Source: Terriglobia bacterium (GTDB taxonomy: Bacteria > Acidobacteriota > Terriglobia > Bryobacterales > Bryobacteraceae). From it: a stretch of 39,864 nucleotides of DNA. The stretch is from NCBI GenBank assembly GCA_020073365.1, contig JAIQFL010000070.1, positions 1 through 39,864 of the forward strand, read 5' to 3'. The notes below the pieces were generated by a model, which was not told where the DNA came from, searched no databases, and saw nothing but the letters and a program-made list of their open reading frames with translations. The translations under genes and the position numbers were made by a program. Below, piece by piece: positions 39,093 through 39,864 of the stretch (its first letter is position 1; every line of letters begins with the position of its first letter).

Positions 39093-39146
39093 ATGAAGAA
39101 TCGGAGGATTCTTAATCACACGCGCCAGACCCGTTACGTATGGGCC
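38975..39146 (+). repeat. Leader copy 2, in front of and into the S53 protease gene
   Basis: The functional partner of the unit above. It contains the short hairpin GCCG-TTTTCG-CGGC at 39018-39031, the block GAGCGCTGCAATATTCA from 39042, GGAGG at 39077-39081 and the first codons of the protease gene. Confidence 0.8.
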
Positions 39147-39864
39147 TGGCTGCTAGTTGTCTGGCTGATGCCGAGCGCTTCATTGCAGGCACAGTCTGAC
39201 CGGCTGTCAGGCCGGCTTCGTGGAACGGAGCGAGTCATCCTGCGCGGGTCCGCCCATCCGCTGGCGCAACCGCGATTCGACCTGGGGACGGCTGCTGCCA
39301 ATCTGCAGTTGGATTCGCTCGCCCTGGGCCTGAAGAAGACGGCGGCCCAGCAGGCCGACCTCGATCAATTGCTGAAGGACCAGCAGGATCTGAAGTCGCC
39401 TCTCTATCATCACTGGCTCACCCCTGAACAGTACGCGGACCGATTCGGCGTCAGCCAGAATGACATCGACAAGATCGCGGCGTGGCTGGAATTGAGTGGA
39501 TTCCAGGTGCTGAGCGTTTCCCGCGGGCGGGACATGATCCAGTTTTCGGGAACGGCGGCCCAGGTGGAACAGTCTCTGCGTGCACCGATTCACCGCTATC
39601 AAATCAGTGGCGACGAGCATTTCGCCAACTCAACCGGTCCCTCGATCCCGAAGGAGCTGGAGGACCTGGTGATTGGCATTCGCGGGCTGAACGACTTCGG
39701 GCCCAAGCTCCCACGGCCCGGCCGGCTACTCGGAAAGCTCTCCGATCTATCGACCGGCATCCGGCCTCAACTGCAGGATGGCCAGGGGAACACTGTGCTT
39801 GTGCCGGACGACCTGGCCATGATTTACGATCTGGGACCGCTCTACAAGGCAGGGGCCGACGGGA
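39093..39864 (+). CDS. S53 family serine-carboxyl protease (kumamolisin type), N-terminal pro-domain; runs off the right edge
   Basis: The gene is open at the right edge. ATG at 39093 is chosen over the in-frame ATG at 39084 because GGAGG (39077-39081) is only two bases from the latter. A signal peptide follows (VWAWLLVVWLMPSASLQAQ). Then comes the pro-kumamolisin activation domain: LAQPRFDLGTAAANLQLDSL, LKDQQDLKSPLYHHWLTPEQ with YADRFGVSQNDIDKIAAWLE and FQVLSVSRGRDMIQFSGTAA, the motifs known from that domain (SPxYHxxLTPeqFAxxFG). The region IRGLNDFGPKLP is the usual junction region. The catalytic domain starts at about VPDDLAMIYDLGPLY, with the SEDxxD residues beyond the window. Secreted acid protease. 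Confidence 0.88.
   Translation, partial: MKNRRILNHTRQTRYVWAWLLVVWLMPSASLQAQSDRLSGRLRGTERVILRGSAHPLAQPRFDLGTAAANLQLDSLALGLKKTAAQQADLDQLLKDQQDLKSPLYHHWLTPEQYADRFGVSQNDIDKIAAWLELSGFQVLSVSRGRDMIQFSGTAAQVEQSLRAPIHRYQISGDEHFANSTGPSIPKELEDLVIGIRGLNDFGPKLPRPGRLLGKLSDLSTGIRPQLQDGQGNTVLVPDDLAMIYDLGPLYKAGADG

Noticed and set aside
1-39864. tRNA or rRNA genes
   Set aside because: No cloverleaf with the GTTCRA T-arm or rRNA core segment was noticed on either strand; reading by eye cannot fully exclude a tRNA.

Overview
The window looks like a piece of a GC-rich acidobacterial chromosome, most likely from the Solibacter/Bryobacter group (Bryobacterales). The evidence is a protein ending in the Solibacter-type TIGR03437 C-terminal domain (plus a relic of a second one), PadR regulators paired with long FtsX/MacB-type permeases of the acidobacterial kind, a TonB-dependent receptor with an N-terminal carboxypeptidase-regulatory-like domain, Tat-exported TIM-barrel isomerase-like proteins, DUF4920, tannase-like esterase and S53 protease genes, and many short palindromic repeats between genes. 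No rRNA, tRNA or CRISPR array was seen.

Layout. 1-2731: large phage-tail-like protein, open at the left edge. 2875-4599 (minus): small periplasmic protein, secreted coiled-coil/M15-like protein, hpt. 4868-7340 (plus): tannase/feruloyl-esterase gene with a premature stop right after its signal peptide, then a Tat-exported sugar isomerase-like protein. 7530-12011 (plus): six-PAS hybrid histidine kinase, a PadR regulator and the first 44 codons of a lost permease. 12077-15494: TonB-dependent receptor (minus), divergent from a CoA-binding protein and a DUF4920 protein. 15495-16046: gene-poor stretch full of palindromes. 16047-19336 (minus): second Tat TIM-barrel protein, DinB/DUF1572 protein, frameshifted permease tail, second PadR, glyoxalase-like protein and its regulator. 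19536-21980 (minus): one intact ADOP permease. 22360-24716: HU-like protein (plus) and a PDZ-containing M61 peptidase (minus). 24935-28509 (plus): tight four-gene operon of WG-repeat lipoprotein, 52-residue membrane protein, M50/CBS site-2 protease and type II NADH dehydrogenase. 28519-33359: antitoxin with truncated VapC, GT39-like glycosyltransferase, antitoxin relic, putative secreted HEFNH metalloprotein, small membrane protein, tail relic of a TIGR03437 gene, complete BrnT/CopG toxin-antitoxin pair. 33411-38502 (minus): giant BNR/BACON/TIGR03437 lipoprotein and an uncharacterised 255-residue protein. 38774-39864: duplicated leader region and the start of an S53 (kumamolisin-type) protease.

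Much of the interest lies in decay and duplication. Both PadR-permease modules have lost their permease and left opposite ends of it. One toxin is cut to its first strand, one antitoxin has a frameshifted relic 2 kb from the intact copy, and the end of a TIGR03437 gene is duplicated on either side of a toxin-antitoxin pair. At least two families of short dyad repeats recur between genes. The best candidate for an undescribed functional unit is the 24935-28509 operon, where an unannotated basic single-pass membrane protein sits directly before a site-2 protease and shares its operon with a WG-repeat lipoprotein and NDH-2. A second candidate is the roughly 200-bp repeated leader before the S53 protease. 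All function calls come from reading motifs by eye; no database search was possible.
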